Assembly: GCA_045631845.1 (NCBI GenBank)
Contig: JAZQVM010000024.1
Location: 1 to 55,996 of the forward strand
Length of the DNA: 55,996 nucleotides
DNA from: CAKSHC01 sp045631845
GTDB lineage: Bacteria; Bacillota; Clostridia; Oscillospirales; UMGS1783
Direction: 5' to 3'
Shown: positions 38,397 to 46,602 of the stretch, one piece after another
Numbering within the stretch: the first letter of the stretch is position 1
Layout: every line of letters starts with the position of its first letter
Position numbers and translations under genes: made by a program
Notes under the pieces: generated by a model
Databases searched by the model: none
Told to the model about the DNA's origin: nothing
Seen by the model: only the letters and a program-made list of their open reading frames with translations

Positions 38397-38426
38397 AAAT
38401 AGGATTTCAAACAAGAGGAAGAACTC

Positions 38427-39479
38427 ATGAAATATGCATTGATCGGATGCGGCCGCATATCACAAAATCATATTCGGGCGGCTATGGAAAACGGCTTGGA
38501 GATTGTAGCGTTATGCGATCTGGATGCCGATAAATTGAAAGAGACGGCAGAACAGTTATCAGATACGGTAGTATGTTATACCGATTATCGGCAACTGTTG
38601 GCTGAGAGTGATGCGCAGATCCTTGCCATTGCGACCGATAGCGGCACCCATGCCGAACTGGCTTTGGCGGCTATTGCGGCGGGCAAGCATGTTCTAATCG
38701 AAAAGCCGATTGCGTTGAGTATGGCCGATGCCCGCCGGATTTGTAAGGCGGCACAGGAGAGCCATGTGACGGTAGGGGTATGCCATCAAAACCGATTTAA
38801 TCTGGCGGTGGTGCAGTTGCGGCAGGCGTTGGAGAATGGTCGGTTTGGGAAATTATCGCACGGGGCGGTCACAGTGCGTTGGAATCGCAGTGAGGCCTAT
38901 TACGATCAGGCCGCCTGGCGAGGGACTTGGTCGCAGGACGGCGGTACGCTGATGAACCAGTGTATTCACGGCATCGATTTGCTTCGCTGGATGATGGGTG
39001 ATGAGATCACCGAGGTTTGTGGCATGACGGCACGGCGGTTGCATGAGCACACCGAGTGTGAGGATATCGGTACGGCGGTGGTTCGGTTCCGTAACGGAGC
39101 GCTGGGAACGGTAGAGGGTACGGCCAACGTCTATCCTCGGGACATGGAAGAAACGCTGAGCATTTTCGGTGAGAGCGGAACGGTCACGTTGGGCGGCGGT
39201 TCGGTCAACCGTGTAGAGCATTGGTTGTTTGCGGATAAAAATGAGGATATGACGGCCTTTAATGAGCATCCCGATAACATATACGGAAGCGGGCATGCTC
39301 GATTGTACGGCGATTTTCTGGATGCGATTGCCGAGGGCAGAGAGCCGTTGGTGGATACATATGCCGGTATGGCGGCGCTGGAGTTGGTGCTGGCCATTTA
39401 TAAGAGCCAAAAAGAGGGACGCATTGTGCGGTTGCCCCTTGAAGATTTTGATTGTAAAGATATGGAGGAAGAACAATGA
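38427..39479 (+). CDS. Gfo/Idh/MocA family oxidoreductase (WlbA/WbpB-like)
   Basis: The 350-residue dehydrogenase has a Rossmann start YALIGCGRISQNHI, the catalytic-type EKPIALS (about 92-98) and GVCHQNRFN. It also has DGGTLMNQCIHGIDLLRWM with the active-site His. The HQNRFN and WRGTW features are typical of the WlbA/WbpB branch acting on UDP-N-acetylglucosamine uronate, but no other nucleotide-sugar genes adjoin, so the substrate is uncertain. It should use NAD(P). It overlaps the cyclophilin gene by 4 bases, an unusual partner. It ends in an acidic tail. Confidence 0.85.
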   Translation: MKYALIGCGRISQNHIRAAMENGLEIVALCDLDADKLKETAEQLSDTVVCYTDYRQLLAESDAQILAIATDSGTHAELALAAIAAGKHVLIEKPIALSMADARRICKAAQESHVTVGVCHQNRFNLAVVQLRQALENGRFGKLSHGAVTVRWNRSEAYYDQAAWRGTWSQDGGTLMNQCIHGIDLLRWMMGDEITEVCGMTARRLHEHTECEDIGTAVVRFRNGALGTVEGTANVYPRDMEETLSIFGESGTVTLGGGSVNRVEHWLFADKNEDMTAFNEHPDNIYGSGHARLYGDFLDAIAEGREPLVDTYAGMAALELVLAIYKSQKEGRIVRLPLEDFDCKDMEEEQ

Positions 39480-39946
39480 TTCGCATCGAAATGGAAAACG
39501 GCGGCATCATCAAGTTGGAACTGGATGCCAAGGCGGCGCCGATTACGGTGGCCAATTTTGAGAAGTTGGTTATGGAAGGGTTTTATGATGGGTTAATCTT
39601 CCATCGTGTGATCTCGGGCTTTATGATTCAGGGCGGCGATCCGATGGGAACGGGCTTTGGCGGAAGCAAGGAGACCATTAAGGGAGAGTTTCGTGCCAAC
39701 GGTGTAGACAATCCCATCTCGCACAAGCGTGGTGTCATTTCGATGGCTCGTTCGCAGATGCCTAACAGTGCCTCGTCCCAGTTCTTTATCATGCATCAGG
39801 ATGGCGAGTTCTTGGATGGTAACTATGCGGCTTTCGGCCATGTGGTTGAGGGCATTGAAGTGGTGGACGAGATCGCTTCGGTGGCTACCGATCCGAGAGA
39901 TAAACCGCTCAGTGATGTGGTAATTAAGTCGATTACGATGGAATAA
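39476..39946 (+). CDS. Cyclophilin-type peptidyl-prolyl isomerase
   Basis: The 156-residue single-domain cyclophilin has the active-site Arg in FHRVISGFMIQGGDP (about 42-56), MARSQMPNSASSQFFIMHQD (key part SASSQFFIMHQD) and FGHVVEGIEVVDEI. No signal peptide is present, so it acts in the cytoplasm on proline bonds. It is coupled by ATGA to the oxidoreductase and closed by a strong terminator. Confidence 0.93.
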   Translation: MIRIEMENGGIIKLELDAKAAPITVANFEKLVMEGFYDGLIFHRVISGFMIQGGDPMGTGFGGSKETIKGEFRANGVDNPISHKRGVISMARSQMPNSASSQFFIMHQDGEFLDGNYAAFGHVVEGIEVVDEIASVATDPRDKPLSDVVIKSITME

Positions 39947-39988
39947 AAAAGAAGACCATTTCCTTTATGGGGAAATGGTCTTTTTTTG
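39946..39988. terminator. Bidirectional terminator between cyclophilin and Gly-rich lipoprotein
   Basis: The 12-pair stem AAGACCATTTCC/GGAAATGGTCTT is flanked by A6 on the left and T7 on the right. Confidence 0.88.
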
Positions 39989-40426
39989 TTATGCTTGGGG
40001 GATGGTTAAGCCTTCGGGAATGGTGTCCTCGGTGTTGTCGGCCCAGGTGATGACGGCTTTGCCGTTGCCCTGCCAGACGCCCGATTCCACTGCGCCGAGC
40101 AAAACGCCGTCGATATAGCCGCTGCCGCCGCTGCCGCTACCGATACCGGGGTTCTGGCTGCCACTAAATCCGCTGTACCAGCCGCCACCGCCGCCGGCCT
40201 GAGCGCCCCACACTTCCAACAGGTAGTAGTCGGAGGATTCGGGGGTAAATTCAGGGATGCCCAATTCGTCGTCATAGGCAAATTCATAGGTGGTTTGGAC
40301 GGGAGCCGGATCGGGCATGTAGGGTGCCGGCTCGGGCTCGGACGAGGATGTGGGTGCGGTGCCGCAACCGACAGCGGTAAGTAAAAGCATGAGGGCCATT
40401 ACGGCAGATAACATTTTTCTTTTCAT
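39989..40426 (-). CDS. Lipoprotein with glycine-rich (ALK-like) segment
   Basis: The 145-residue protein has a lipoprotein signal ending LLTAVGC (Cys21), a Pro/Ser/Glu linker (about 24-45) and a short glycine-rich domain: YYLLEVWGAQAGGGGG, GSGSGGSGYIDG and ending NGKAVITWADNT. The pattern EVWGA...GG...GYI.G...G.A.I matches bacterial Gly_rich proteins related to the ALK/LTK extracellular domain, here very compact. It is likely exposed on the cell surface; the function is unknown. A Shine-Dalgarno AGGAG precedes the ATG. Confidence 0.75.
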   Translation of the reverse strand: MKRKMLSAVMALMLLLTAVGCGTAPTSSSEPEPAPYMPDPAPVQTTYEFAYDDELGIPEFTPESSDYYLLEVWGAQAGGGGGWYSGFSGSQNPGIGSGSGGSGYIDGVLLGAVESGVWQGNGKAVITWADNTEDTIPEGLTIPQA

Positions 40427-40454
40427 AATAATCTCCTAATCACAGTGTAGAAAT

Positions 40455-40483
40455 ATTATACAGGAAAGGGGCGGTTGAGTTAA
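40455..40483 (-). promoter_or_regulatory. Promoter of the Gly-rich lipoprotein gene
   Basis: On the minus strand TTAACT (40483-40478), a 17-base spacer and TATAAT (40460-40455) lie 29 bases before the start codon. Confidence 0.65.
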
Positions 40484-40501
40484 GCGAATGAGCAATTTCT
40501 A

Positions 40502-40530
40502 TTGAATTAAAATGTTTGGTATGGTACAAT
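40502..40530 (+). promoter_or_regulatory. Promoter of the zinc-ribbon membrane protein gene
   Basis: TTGAAT (40502-40507), a 17-base spacer and TACAAT preceded by TGG (40522-40530) are followed by the Shine-Dalgarno AGGGGGAG. Confidence 0.7.
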
Positions 40531-40554
40531 AGATATAAGAAGGGGGAGATGATT

Positions 40555-41064
40555 ATGAAGTATTGTTCCAATTGCGGTACGGCTTTGACGGATGCGGCGC
40601 AATTCTGTTCCGGATGCGGTGCGGCTACGGGGAATATAGAGGCCGAGAAGAGAGAATGCATTGAGGATTTCCGCAAGTTTCTCAAATGGGAACGGTTTGG
40701 CTGGCGGTTATTTGGGATTATCTTCCTTGTGTGCAGTCTGATCATCCTTACCTGTGCGCTAGCCATTATTATTGCCGGTGGCATGACGGGATACAGTTAC
40801 CGATTAGACATGGCGGTAGTGGGTATTATGTATGGGTGTATGGGGTTGTTATATCTGCCGATTGCGATTGTTAACTTGGTGATGGCCAAGAAGGCGGGCG
40901 AGTGCCGTGAGGATTTGGATCGTGATCCCAAGCGGGTGATTGGGCGTTGCGAATCGGTTGGTTTGATTGTGTTGGCGGCCATTTTTAATAACTTGGCATT
41001 GGTATTTATTATTATTAATTTTGTGAGAGCCAAGACCTGCAAGCATATTATTGATAAAATGTAA
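40555..41064 (+). CDS. Zinc-ribbon membrane protein
   Basis: The 169-residue protein begins with a zinc ribbon (CSNCG at about 4-8, CSGCG at about 19-23). A basic segment is followed by three or four membrane helices (about 50-75, 84-110, 137-157). It is the second zinc-ribbon membrane protein in the window; the other (15699) has a different membrane part. The function is unknown. The ATG at 40555 is chosen over an earlier in-frame start because of AGGGGGAG at 8 bases and the promoter position. Confidence 0.75.
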   Translation: MKYCSNCGTALTDAAQFCSGCGAATGNIEAEKRECIEDFRKFLKWERFGWRLFGIIFLVCSLIILTCALAIIIAGGMTGYSYRLDMAVVGIMYGCMGLLYLPIAIVNLVMAKKAGECREDLDRDPKRVIGRCESVGLIVLAAIFNNLALVFIIINFVRAKTCKHIIDKM

Positions 41065-41082
41065 AAAAATACGAAAAACCAC

Positions 41083-41110
41083 TTGTAAAATTTTGAAAAT
41101 CATATATAAT
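41083..41110 (+). promoter_or_regulatory. Promoter of gap
   Basis: TTGTAA (41083-41088), a 16-base spacer and TATAAT (41105-41110) are followed by an AT-rich 30-base leader and GGAGG (41141). Confidence 0.7.
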
Positions 41111-41153
41111 ATGATGTTGGAAAAGAAAATATTTATATTCGGAGGATTTTCAC

Positions 41154-42170
41154 ATGTCTGTAAAAGTTGCGATTAACGGATTTGGTCGTATCGGCCGTCT
41201 GGCTTTCCGTCAGATGTTCGGTGCCGAGGGTTATGAAATCGTTGCCATCAACGATCTGACCAACCCCAAGATGTTGGCTCATCTGCTCAAGTATGATTCG
41301 GCTCAGGGCCGCTATGCTCTGGCTGATACGGTTGTTGCCGGTGAGGATAGCATCACGGTTGACGGTAAGACCATCAAGATTTATGCGGAGAAGGATGCCG
41401 CTAACTGCCCTTGGGGTGAGCTGGGTGTTGATGTTGTTCTCGAGTGCACCGGTTTCTACTGCTCTAAGGAGAAGTCCATGGCTCACATCAATGCTGGCGC
41501 TAAGAAGGTTGTTATTTCCGCTCCTGCCGGTAAGGATCTGAAGACCATCGTATTCAGCGTTAACGAGGATACTCTGACTGCTGACGATCAGATCATCTCT
41601 GCTGCTTCCTGCACCACCAACTGCTTGGCTCCTATGGCCAACGCTCTCAATAACTATGCTCCTATTCAGAGCGGTATCATGACCACCGTTCATGCTTACA
41701 CCGGCGACCAGATGATTCTGGACGGTCCCCACAGAAAGGGCGACCTGCGCCGTGCCCGTGCCGCTGCTCAGAACATCGTTCCCAACTCTACCGGTGCTGC
41801 TAAGGCTATCGGTCTGGTTATTCCTGAACTGGATGGCAAGCTCATCGGAGCTGCTCAGCGTGTTCCGACCTGCACCGGTTCTACCACTATTCTGATTGCT
41901 GTAGTTAAGGGTAAGGATGTTACCGTTGACGGCATCAATGCTGCTATGAAGGCTGCTGCCAGCGCTTCTTTCGGTTACAACACCGACGAGATTGTTTCTT
42001 CTGACGTTATCGGCATGCGCTTCGGCTCGCTGTTCGATGCTACTCAGACTATGGTTTCCAAGATCGACGAGGACACCTATCAGGTTCAGGTCGTTTCCTG
42101 GTATGACAACGAGAACAGCTACACCAGCCAGATGGTTCGCACCATTAAGTATTTCGCTGAACTCAACTAA
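41154..42170 (+). CDS. gap: Glyceraldehyde-3-phosphate dehydrogenase
   Basis: The 338-residue protein has the NAD-binding start INGFGRIGRLAFRQ, the active site SAASCTTNCLAP with catalytic Cys153, and WYDNENSYTSQMVRT at the C-terminus. It is complete and typical of glycolytic GapA. It oxidises glyceraldehyde 3-phosphate with NAD+ and phosphate. Codon use leans strongly to a few codons (GCT, GTT, AAG, CTG), unlike neighbours and as expected for a very highly expressed gene. It is monocistronic with its own promoter and terminator. Confidence 0.97.
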   Translation: MSVKVAINGFGRIGRLAFRQMFGAEGYEIVAINDLTNPKMLAHLLKYDSAQGRYALADTVVAGEDSITVDGKTIKIYAEKDAANCPWGELGVDVVLECTGFYCSKEKSMAHINAGAKKVVISAPAGKDLKTIVFSVNEDTLTADDQIISAASCTTNCLAPMANALNNYAPIQSGIMTTVHAYTGDQMILDGPHRKGDLRRARAAAQNIVPNSTGAAKAIGLVIPELDGKLIGAAQRVPTCTGSTTILIAVVKGKDVTVDGINAAMKAAASASFGYNTDEIVSSDVIGMRFGSLFDATQTMVSKIDEDTYQVQVVSWYDNENSYTSQMVRTIKYFAELN

Positions 42171-42184
42171 GAGAATAAAAAAGG

Positions 42185-42213
42185 CGGCAGAGTTGAAAGA
42201 CTCTGCCGTTTTT
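42185..42213 (+). terminator. Terminator of gap
   Basis: The stem CGGCAGAGT/ACTCTGCCG with a 6-base loop is followed by TTTTTAATTTT. Confidence 0.88.
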
Positions 42214-42258
42214 AATTTTGAGAATAAAAAAGAACACCTAGGCTTGGTGAAGTGATAT

Positions 42259-42299
42259 AGTGATGGTAGAAACAAAAGGCGTCTACCATCACTTTTTTA
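42259..42299 (+). terminator. Strong hairpin with T-run in the element remnant
   Basis: A perfect 12-pair stem AGTGATGGTAGA/TCTACCATCACT has an 11-base loop and is followed by TTTTT. It lies 46 bases after the gap terminator and before a small ORF, so it is either a second terminator or a leader attenuator of the element. Confidence 0.65.
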
Positions 42300-42327
42300 T
42301 GAGGGAATAAAAAAGGAGTTGAGAGAG

Positions 42328-42450
42328 ATGGGAAGGCCCAAAGATGCAACAAACATAAATCAATACGGTTGGTCTATGTCAGATGTTTCCGTGTGCAAAT
42401 TCATGAAGCGATTAGGACTTACGGCTGATAATCTACACCTTCGGTGTTGA
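42328..42450 (+). CDS. 40-residue ORF in the element remnant
   Basis: The ORF encodes MGRPKDATNINQYGWSMSDV followed by a Lys/Leu-rich end closing in HLRC. AAAAGGAG lies about 10 bases before the ATG. It is not recognised. It may be an intact small element gene or the 5' end of a longer, deleted one. Confidence 0.3.
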   Translation: MGRPKDATNINQYGWSMSDVSVCKFMKRLGLTADNLHLRC

Positions 42451-42495
42451 GATACGCGCTATCACATGGTGGTATACCATGGCTTTGAAATGGAT

Positions 42496-42527
42496 AAAAA
42501 ATCCAAGTCACAAGACTTGGATTTTTT
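42496..42527 (+). terminator. Hairpin with 14-pair stem in the element remnant
   Basis: AAAAAATCCAAGTC pairs perfectly with GACTTGGATTTTTT around ACAA. A-run and T-run flank it, so it can act on both strands. On the minus strand it lies downstream of the frameshifted small gene. Confidence 0.65.
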
Positions 42528-42596
42528 GTCTATGGGCTACAAAAAAGATATCATTTGCAGTTTTGCGTATGAATTCGAACTCTCGCAATATGATGT

Positions 42597-42820
42597 TTAT
42601 TCTTCTTCAACACCATCATCAAAGACAGCTTCAAATTCTTCGTCACCGCGTCCGTCTACGTTGAAACTGCTACACGAATATTACCGTCATTGTAAGGACT
42701 ATCATTGTATTTGTCATTGATATGATTTCCAAAAGATTCTATTATTGCTTCTACCTCGAGCCAGTTGACAACTTTTTTTGAAAGCAAATGGGATAATCGT
42801 TGATATTTTTCTATCACCAT
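42597..42820 (-). pseudogene. Frameshifted small acidic protein gene of the element
   Basis: A minus-strand frame starts at an ATG (42820) behind GAGGTG and runs 54 codons (MVIEKYQRLSHLLSKKVVNW ... GNIRVAVST) to a TAG at 42658-42656. In another frame, directly after the ACG codon, translation continues sensibly as DGRGDEEFEAVFDDGVEEE to a TAA at 42599-42597. Loss of one base near 42656-42660 explains both. The repaired protein would be about 74 residues, acidic at the end and soluble. A -10 TATAAT (42855-42850) lies upstream. The family is not recognised. Confidence 0.55.
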
Positions 42821-42913
42821 ATAAGCACCTCTTTCATCTGTTTGATTTAATTATAGCAGACCTTATGTCCAATAAAAAGGACTTTGTAAAAGAAAACAAC
42901 CGCAATCCTAAGA

Positions 42914-43129
42914 TTAACCTTCTTTATCGATCACACGCTTAATACGCTCGTACGTAACCTCACGGCAGATATTGTTTTCGTTGTTGGTGCAGAGGATAAA
43001 TCTGCGGTTGCCGCCGTCCTCAGCGTTAGCTTTCATAACAGCATGTCCCGTTGTTCCACTACCTGCAAAGAAATCAAGAATAAAAGGTGTTTCAGAAAAA
43101 TCCATGAAGTCTGCCACCATCCGAACCAA
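42914..43129 (-). pseudogene. C-terminal remnant of a type III restriction-modification methyltransferase (Mod)
   Basis: About 70 codons encode FILDFFAGSGTTGHAVMKAN, the SAM-binding motif I of amino-methyltransferases of the circularly ordered class. GGNRRFILCTNNENN and REVTYERIKRVI follow, close to the C-terminal part of type III Mod proteins. The target-recognition part and the DPPY catalytic motif are missing, so it cannot be active. Its 5' end runs antisense into the start of the CHAP hydrolase gene, so a rearrangement joined the two near 43105. Confidence 0.75.
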
Positions 43130-44639
43130 GGATGCTACTGAGCAGGGTATAAACGGTAATGCGGACAGCGCCCAGGAATACGGAGCTAACCATTTAGAAT
43201 CTGCTGTGGAAACTGCGGGTTCTGAGGTAGTTCGTCAATTTGATAAACAAGGTAAAAACGGGATACGTAACGTTAAGGACAACATTGAAAAGGCTAAGAA
43301 GAACTATAATAAACTTAAAGATATTATAAAGAGTAACAAAACGGCGAAGACGACAGGAAAGGCTGCGGCAAAGTCGGCACAGAAGGCTGTGAAAACGGCT
43401 CAAGCTACGGGTAAAGTTGCCGTTAAGACTTCACAGACTACGGCAAAAGCAGCAAAAACTGCGGCTGAAACCACGGCAAAAGGAGTAAAAGCGACGGTCA
43501 AGGCTGCAATTGCAGCAGGCAAGGTTGTGGTAAAGGCTATTGTTGCCGCAGTAAAATGGATCATATCAGCAGGGAAGGCGATAGCGGCTGCTATTGCCGC
43601 CGGTGGCTGGATAGCGGTGGTTGTGATTATCGTTATTTGCCTTATTGCTCTTATTGTCGGCTCCTGTTTCGGGATATTCTTTTCAGGAGAGAATACGGGA
43701 GGAAATCACACCATGCAGGCGGTCGTGCATGAAATCAATGAAGAATACCAAACACAGTTTGAAACTATTAAAAGCAGCATGACCTACAGCGTTTTGGAAG
43801 TGTCCGGCTCCCGTGCGGTATGGGAGGAGGTACTGTCGGTATATGCGGTGAAGACCACTACCGATCCGGATGACGCTCAAGATGTTGTCACGATGGATGA
43901 CACCAAAAAGGCAATACTAAGAGATATATTTTGGCAGATGAACACCATATCCTCTCGCTCTGAAGCTAAGACTGAAACTGTCATAACGGAAACCGATGAC
44001 GGTAACGGGAATATTGTGCAGACTGAGGCGACGGTTACACGTTCGTATCTGTATATTACTGTCACCCATAAGACGGCGGAAGAAATGGCGGCGCAGTTTG
44101 GATTTAGTGATGAGCAAAAAAAGCAACTCAATGAGTTGCTTTCGGAGAGTAACAAATCTTTGTGGGCGGCGGTGCTTTATGGCATACGTACAGATAATGT
44201 GCCTATTGTATCGGTTGCGCTTTCCCAAGTCGGTATTACGGGAGGACAACTGTATTGGCGATGGTACGGGTTTGACTCCCACGTTAATTGGTGTGCATGC
44301 TTCGTTTCATGGTGTGCTAACGAGTGCGGGTATATTGATAGTGGTATTATTCCTAAATATGCAGGCTGTGTAAACGGCGTTTCCTGGTTCAAAGACCGTG
44401 GGCAATGGCTTGACGGTGCTATCGAGCCGGTGGCGGGCATGATTATTTTCTTCGATTGGGATGATCCGGATGGTTTGTCGGGATCACAGGATGGACTTTC
44501 CGATCATACGGGTATTGTGCATAAGGTCGAGAATGGAAAGGTTTATACGGTGGAGGGTAATTCTGATAATAGTGTATGCATAAGAGAATACGACATTGGA
44601 TATTATGAGATTCTCGGTTATGGTGTGTCTGCTTATTGA
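43104..44639 (+). CDS. CHAP-domain cell-wall hydrolase of conjugative-transposon type (CD1108-like), 5' end rearranged
   Basis: The 511-residue protein has four parts. The first is a soluble N-terminus (about 1-75). Next comes a Lys/Ala/Thr-repeat region (about 75-165) and one membrane helix (about 172-192, ending GSCFGIFFSG). The third part is an extracellular helical domain (about 200-350). The C-terminal CHAP amidase/endopeptidase has catalytic Cys in WCACFVSWC and His in SDHTGIVHKV. This is the peptidoglycan hydrolase that opens the wall for conjugative transfer in Firmicute ICEs. No other transfer gene remains. The start is unsure: the ATG at 43104 lies in DNA shared with the antisense methyltransferase remnant and has no good Shine-Dalgarno. 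Confidence 0.75.
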   Translation: MKSATIRTKDATEQGINGNADSAQEYGANHLESAVETAGSEVVRQFDKQGKNGIRNVKDNIEKAKKNYNKLKDIIKSNKTAKTTGKAAAKSAQKAVKTAQATGKVAVKTSQTTAKAAKTAAETTAKGVKATVKAAIAAGKVVVKAIVAAVKWIISAGKAIAAAIAAGGWIAVVVIIVICLIALIVGSCFGIFFSGENTGGNHTMQAVVHEINEEYQTQFETIKSSMTYSVLEVSGSRAVWEEVLSVYAVKTTTDPDDAQDVVTMDDTKKAILRDIFWQMNTISSRSEAKTETVITETDDGNGNIVQTEATVTRSYLYITVTHKTAEEMAAQFGFSDEQKKQLNELLSESNKSLWAAVLYGIRTDNVPIVSVALSQVGITGGQLYWRWYGFDSHVNWCACFVSWCANECGYIDSGIIPKYAGCVNGVSWFKDRGQWLDGAIEPVAGMIIFFDWDDPDGLSGSQDGLSDHTGIVHKVENGKVYTVEGNSDNSVCIREYDIGYYEILGYGVSAY

Positions 44640-44946
44640 GGTGCATGTATGAACTTGCCATTGGGTCATAACCACGGATTATACCAATGATTATGGCTGT
44701 GTAGTACAGTTGTTTTTTCTCTATTGAACTGGGGATAAGTACGGGTGGGGAGGGGTGTTTGTGGGGCAAGACAACTGGTGAGATTTGTGGAAAAAAGTAT
44801 GCCTGATCAATCGATAGGAAATGATATGGAGAACTTGTAATACAAAAGGAAAACCAGTTTTATACCAGTACCGATTTTATTTTTGAAGATGAATGTTTGC
44901 GTTTTATATATAATCACGTTGCTTTAGGTGGAAGGTGATTGACAAC
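44640..44946. other. Intergenic stretch without recognised gene
   Basis: These 307 bases between the CHAP gene and the AraC gene hold no convincing ORF with a Shine-Dalgarno on either strand. A weak inverted CATTGG/CCAATG pair lies at about 44660-44690. The stretch probably contains the 3' boundary of the element remnant. Confidence 0.5.
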
Positions 44947-45759
44947 CTAGATTTCATATTCTTTGTAATAATTTTTAACATATTCCCGTGGGGTTTGATT
45001 CATCTTCCTTTTGAACACATAATTAAAATAACTTTGTGAAGAAAAGCCGCAATCAAAAGCAATTTTTGTTAAGGAATCGTTTGTGGCTTGCAGCAGGGTT
45101 AGAGCTTTTTTTATGCGTTGATCTTCAATATAGGCATGCAAGGTTTTGCCTGTTGTGGCTTTAAATTTTTTGTGAAAATATGCGGGACTTAATAAAAAAT
45201 GATTGGCGAGAGTATCCAACTGCAGATCTTCGCTTAAATGATCCTTGATGTACTTTAACGTGGTTTCTATCCAATGAATATCATTTGACGATTTGGGGGT
45301 TGTATATTTAATGGCAGACTCGTTGCTGATCGTGTAAATCAATTCTAAAATAAGGCTTTGTATAATGATTTCTTCATTTCGGTTCTTTGAATCAAGGTTG
45401 TTATGCCGAATCATTCTGTTAAAAATTCTGGCATAACGATCGTGTTTATTAGTTGGGATAAAGTCAGGAGCGTTATATAGAATATCAAAAAGCGGACCGG
45501 GCTCGAGTGTCATATGAATATAATAGCATTTAAAAGGAAATCGAGTGTGTCTTATTTGATTTGGCTTAACGCAAATAATGGAATCGGGACGAATCGGATA
45601 TTCTTTATCGTTGATGTAGGAGATACCCCCTTTTTCGATGGGAATCTCAATTTCAAATCGATTCGTTTTTCTTTCTGCGGAAGTGGTGGAAACGTTAATA
45701 TATTTTTTACTGATTTTTGAGTCAAAAATTCCAATGGCTACAATATTTGGTAAAATCAT
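44947..45759 (-). CDS. AraC-family transcriptional regulator
   Basis: The 270-residue protein has an N-terminal cupin-type effector domain (about 1-130) and a C-terminal double HTH (about 165-268). The HTH region reads LDTLANHFLLSPAYFHKKF, then KIAFDCGFSSQSYFNYVFKR and ending NQTPREYVKNYY, all hallmark AraC positions. It lies divergently from the esterase-glycosidase genes, the usual place for a regulator that activates a sugar-use locus in response to a ligand. AAAGGAGG precedes the ATG. The gene is AT-rich compared with the housekeeping part of the window. Confidence 0.9.
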   Translation of the reverse strand: MILPNIVAIGIFDSKISKKYINVSTTSAERKTNRFEIEIPIEKGGISYINDKEYPIRPDSIICVKPNQIRHTRFPFKCYYIHMTLEPGPLFDILYNAPDFIPTNKHDRYARIFNRMIRHNNLDSKNRNEEIIIQSLILELIYTISNESAIKYTTPKSSNDIHWIETTLKYIKDHLSEDLQLDTLANHFLLSPAYFHKKFKATTGKTLHAYIEDQRIKKALTLLQATNDSLTKIAFDCGFSSQSYFNYVFKRKMNQTPREYVKNYYKEYEI

Positions 45760-45798
45760 GGTTGTGCCTCCTTTAAAAGGATAATATTTCTAAAAAAA

Positions 45799-45837
45799 AT
45801 AACAAGATTTTTATATATTTCAGCCAAGAAATATAAT
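45799..45837. promoter_or_regulatory. Overlapping divergent promoters of the AraC gene and the glycan operon
   Basis: Minus strand: TTGGCT (45827-45822), 17 bases, TGTTAT (45804-45799). Plus strand: a good -10 TATAAT (45832-45837) without a clear -35, as expected for an activator-dependent promoter. The two overlap, so one regulator could control both. Confidence 0.4.
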
Positions 45838-45920
45838 ACAATAAAAAAGAAAAGTTGTCAATGAAGAACTGCCGGGGAAGTAATTTCTTCGTGAAAATAC
45901 TTGGTATAGGGAGAGTTAGG

Positions 45921-46553
45921 GTGTTTGTATCTGAATTGTACAATGAAAACGGAAAAAGATTGTCGTACATAATTGATTATCCTGAAAATTTTGATAAAAA
46001 CAAAAAATATCCTCTTATATTCTACTTTCACGGCATGGGCATGGTACGTAACGGAATTCAAAAAGTAATCGATTGCGTTCCGGTTCGGCGTGAGCGTATG
46101 CCGGAGGATATGCCGTTTATTATTGTGGCGCCATATTGTGAGGCGTTCACGTGGATTGAATGCTTTGAAACCTTAACCGCCTTTACTGACTATATAATTG
46201 CGCAAGAGTATGTAGATGAAAATAAGGTATATATAACCGGTTCCAGTATGGGAGGTTATTCTTGTTGGGCGCAAGCGGTTATGTACCCCGAAAAATTTGC
46301 GGCGGCGATTATTTGTTGTGGTGCAGGTATGTACTTTACTGCTGCGGCAGCCAGAATCAAATTTCCCGTATGGGCGTTTCACGGAAAATTAGATGAAACC
46401 GTGTTGCCAAGGGAAAGTGAAATTATGGTCGAAAGAATCAATAAATGCGGCGGTAATGCCAAATTAACACTGGTCGAGAATCGTGGTCACGACGTATGGA
46501 ATGATGCCTTCCAATCCGAAGAGGTGTATCGGTGGCTTTGGGCGGTGCGTTGA
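45921..46553 (+). CDS. Alpha/beta-hydrolase, probable carbohydrate or short-chain esterase
   Basis: The 210-residue serine hydrolase has oxyanion-hole motif FYFHGMG, nucleophile Ser109 in GSSMGGYS, and Asp in HGKLDETV and His in NRGHDVW near the end. This is the esterase D/PHB-depolymerase/CE1-like layout, similar to enzymes that remove acetyl or feruloyl groups from polysaccharides. No signal peptide is visible with either start. The GTG at 45921 is preferred: AGGGAG lies 7 bases upstream and it gives the usual family start. An ATG at 45861 (20 residues longer) has no Shine-Dalgarno and sits very close to the promoter. It is the first gene of the glycan locus. Confidence 0.75.
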   Translation: MFVSELYNENGKRLSYIIDYPENFDKNKKYPLIFYFHGMGMVRNGIQKVIDCVPVRRERMPEDMPFIIVAPYCEAFTWIECFETLTAFTDYIIAQEYVDENKVYITGSSMGGYSCWAQAVMYPEKFAAAIICCGAGMYFTAAAARIKFPVWAFHGKLDETVLPRESEIMVERINKCGGNAKLTLVENRGHDVWNDAFQSEEVYRWLWAVR

Positions 46554-46602
46554 TAGATAGCTGATCTGCGAAAATTGCAATTTAATTTTAAGGAGATATA
46601 TT

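Larger units (their letters stand above)
42214..44640. mobile_element. Remnant of an integrative/conjugative element
   Basis: Between the gap terminator and the glycan locus lie only broken or context-less pieces. They are two strong hairpins, a 40-codon ORF, a frameshifted small gene, the 3' end of a type III methyltransferase and a CHAP hydrolase of the conjugative-transposon type. No integrase, relaxase or direct-repeat ends were recognised, so the limits are those of the anomalous stretch, not proven termini. Confidence 0.6.

Noticed and set aside
41133..42275. 380-codon open frame antisense to gap
   Set aside because: This is a shadow of the strongly biased gap codons. It is Ser/Asn/Leu-rich, crosses the gap terminator and has no start signals.
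42972..43103. Upstream in-frame extension of the CHAP hydrolase
   Set aside because: The extra 44 codons are antisense to the conserved methyltransferase motif, so they are not real protein sequence. The gene start is placed at or after 43104.
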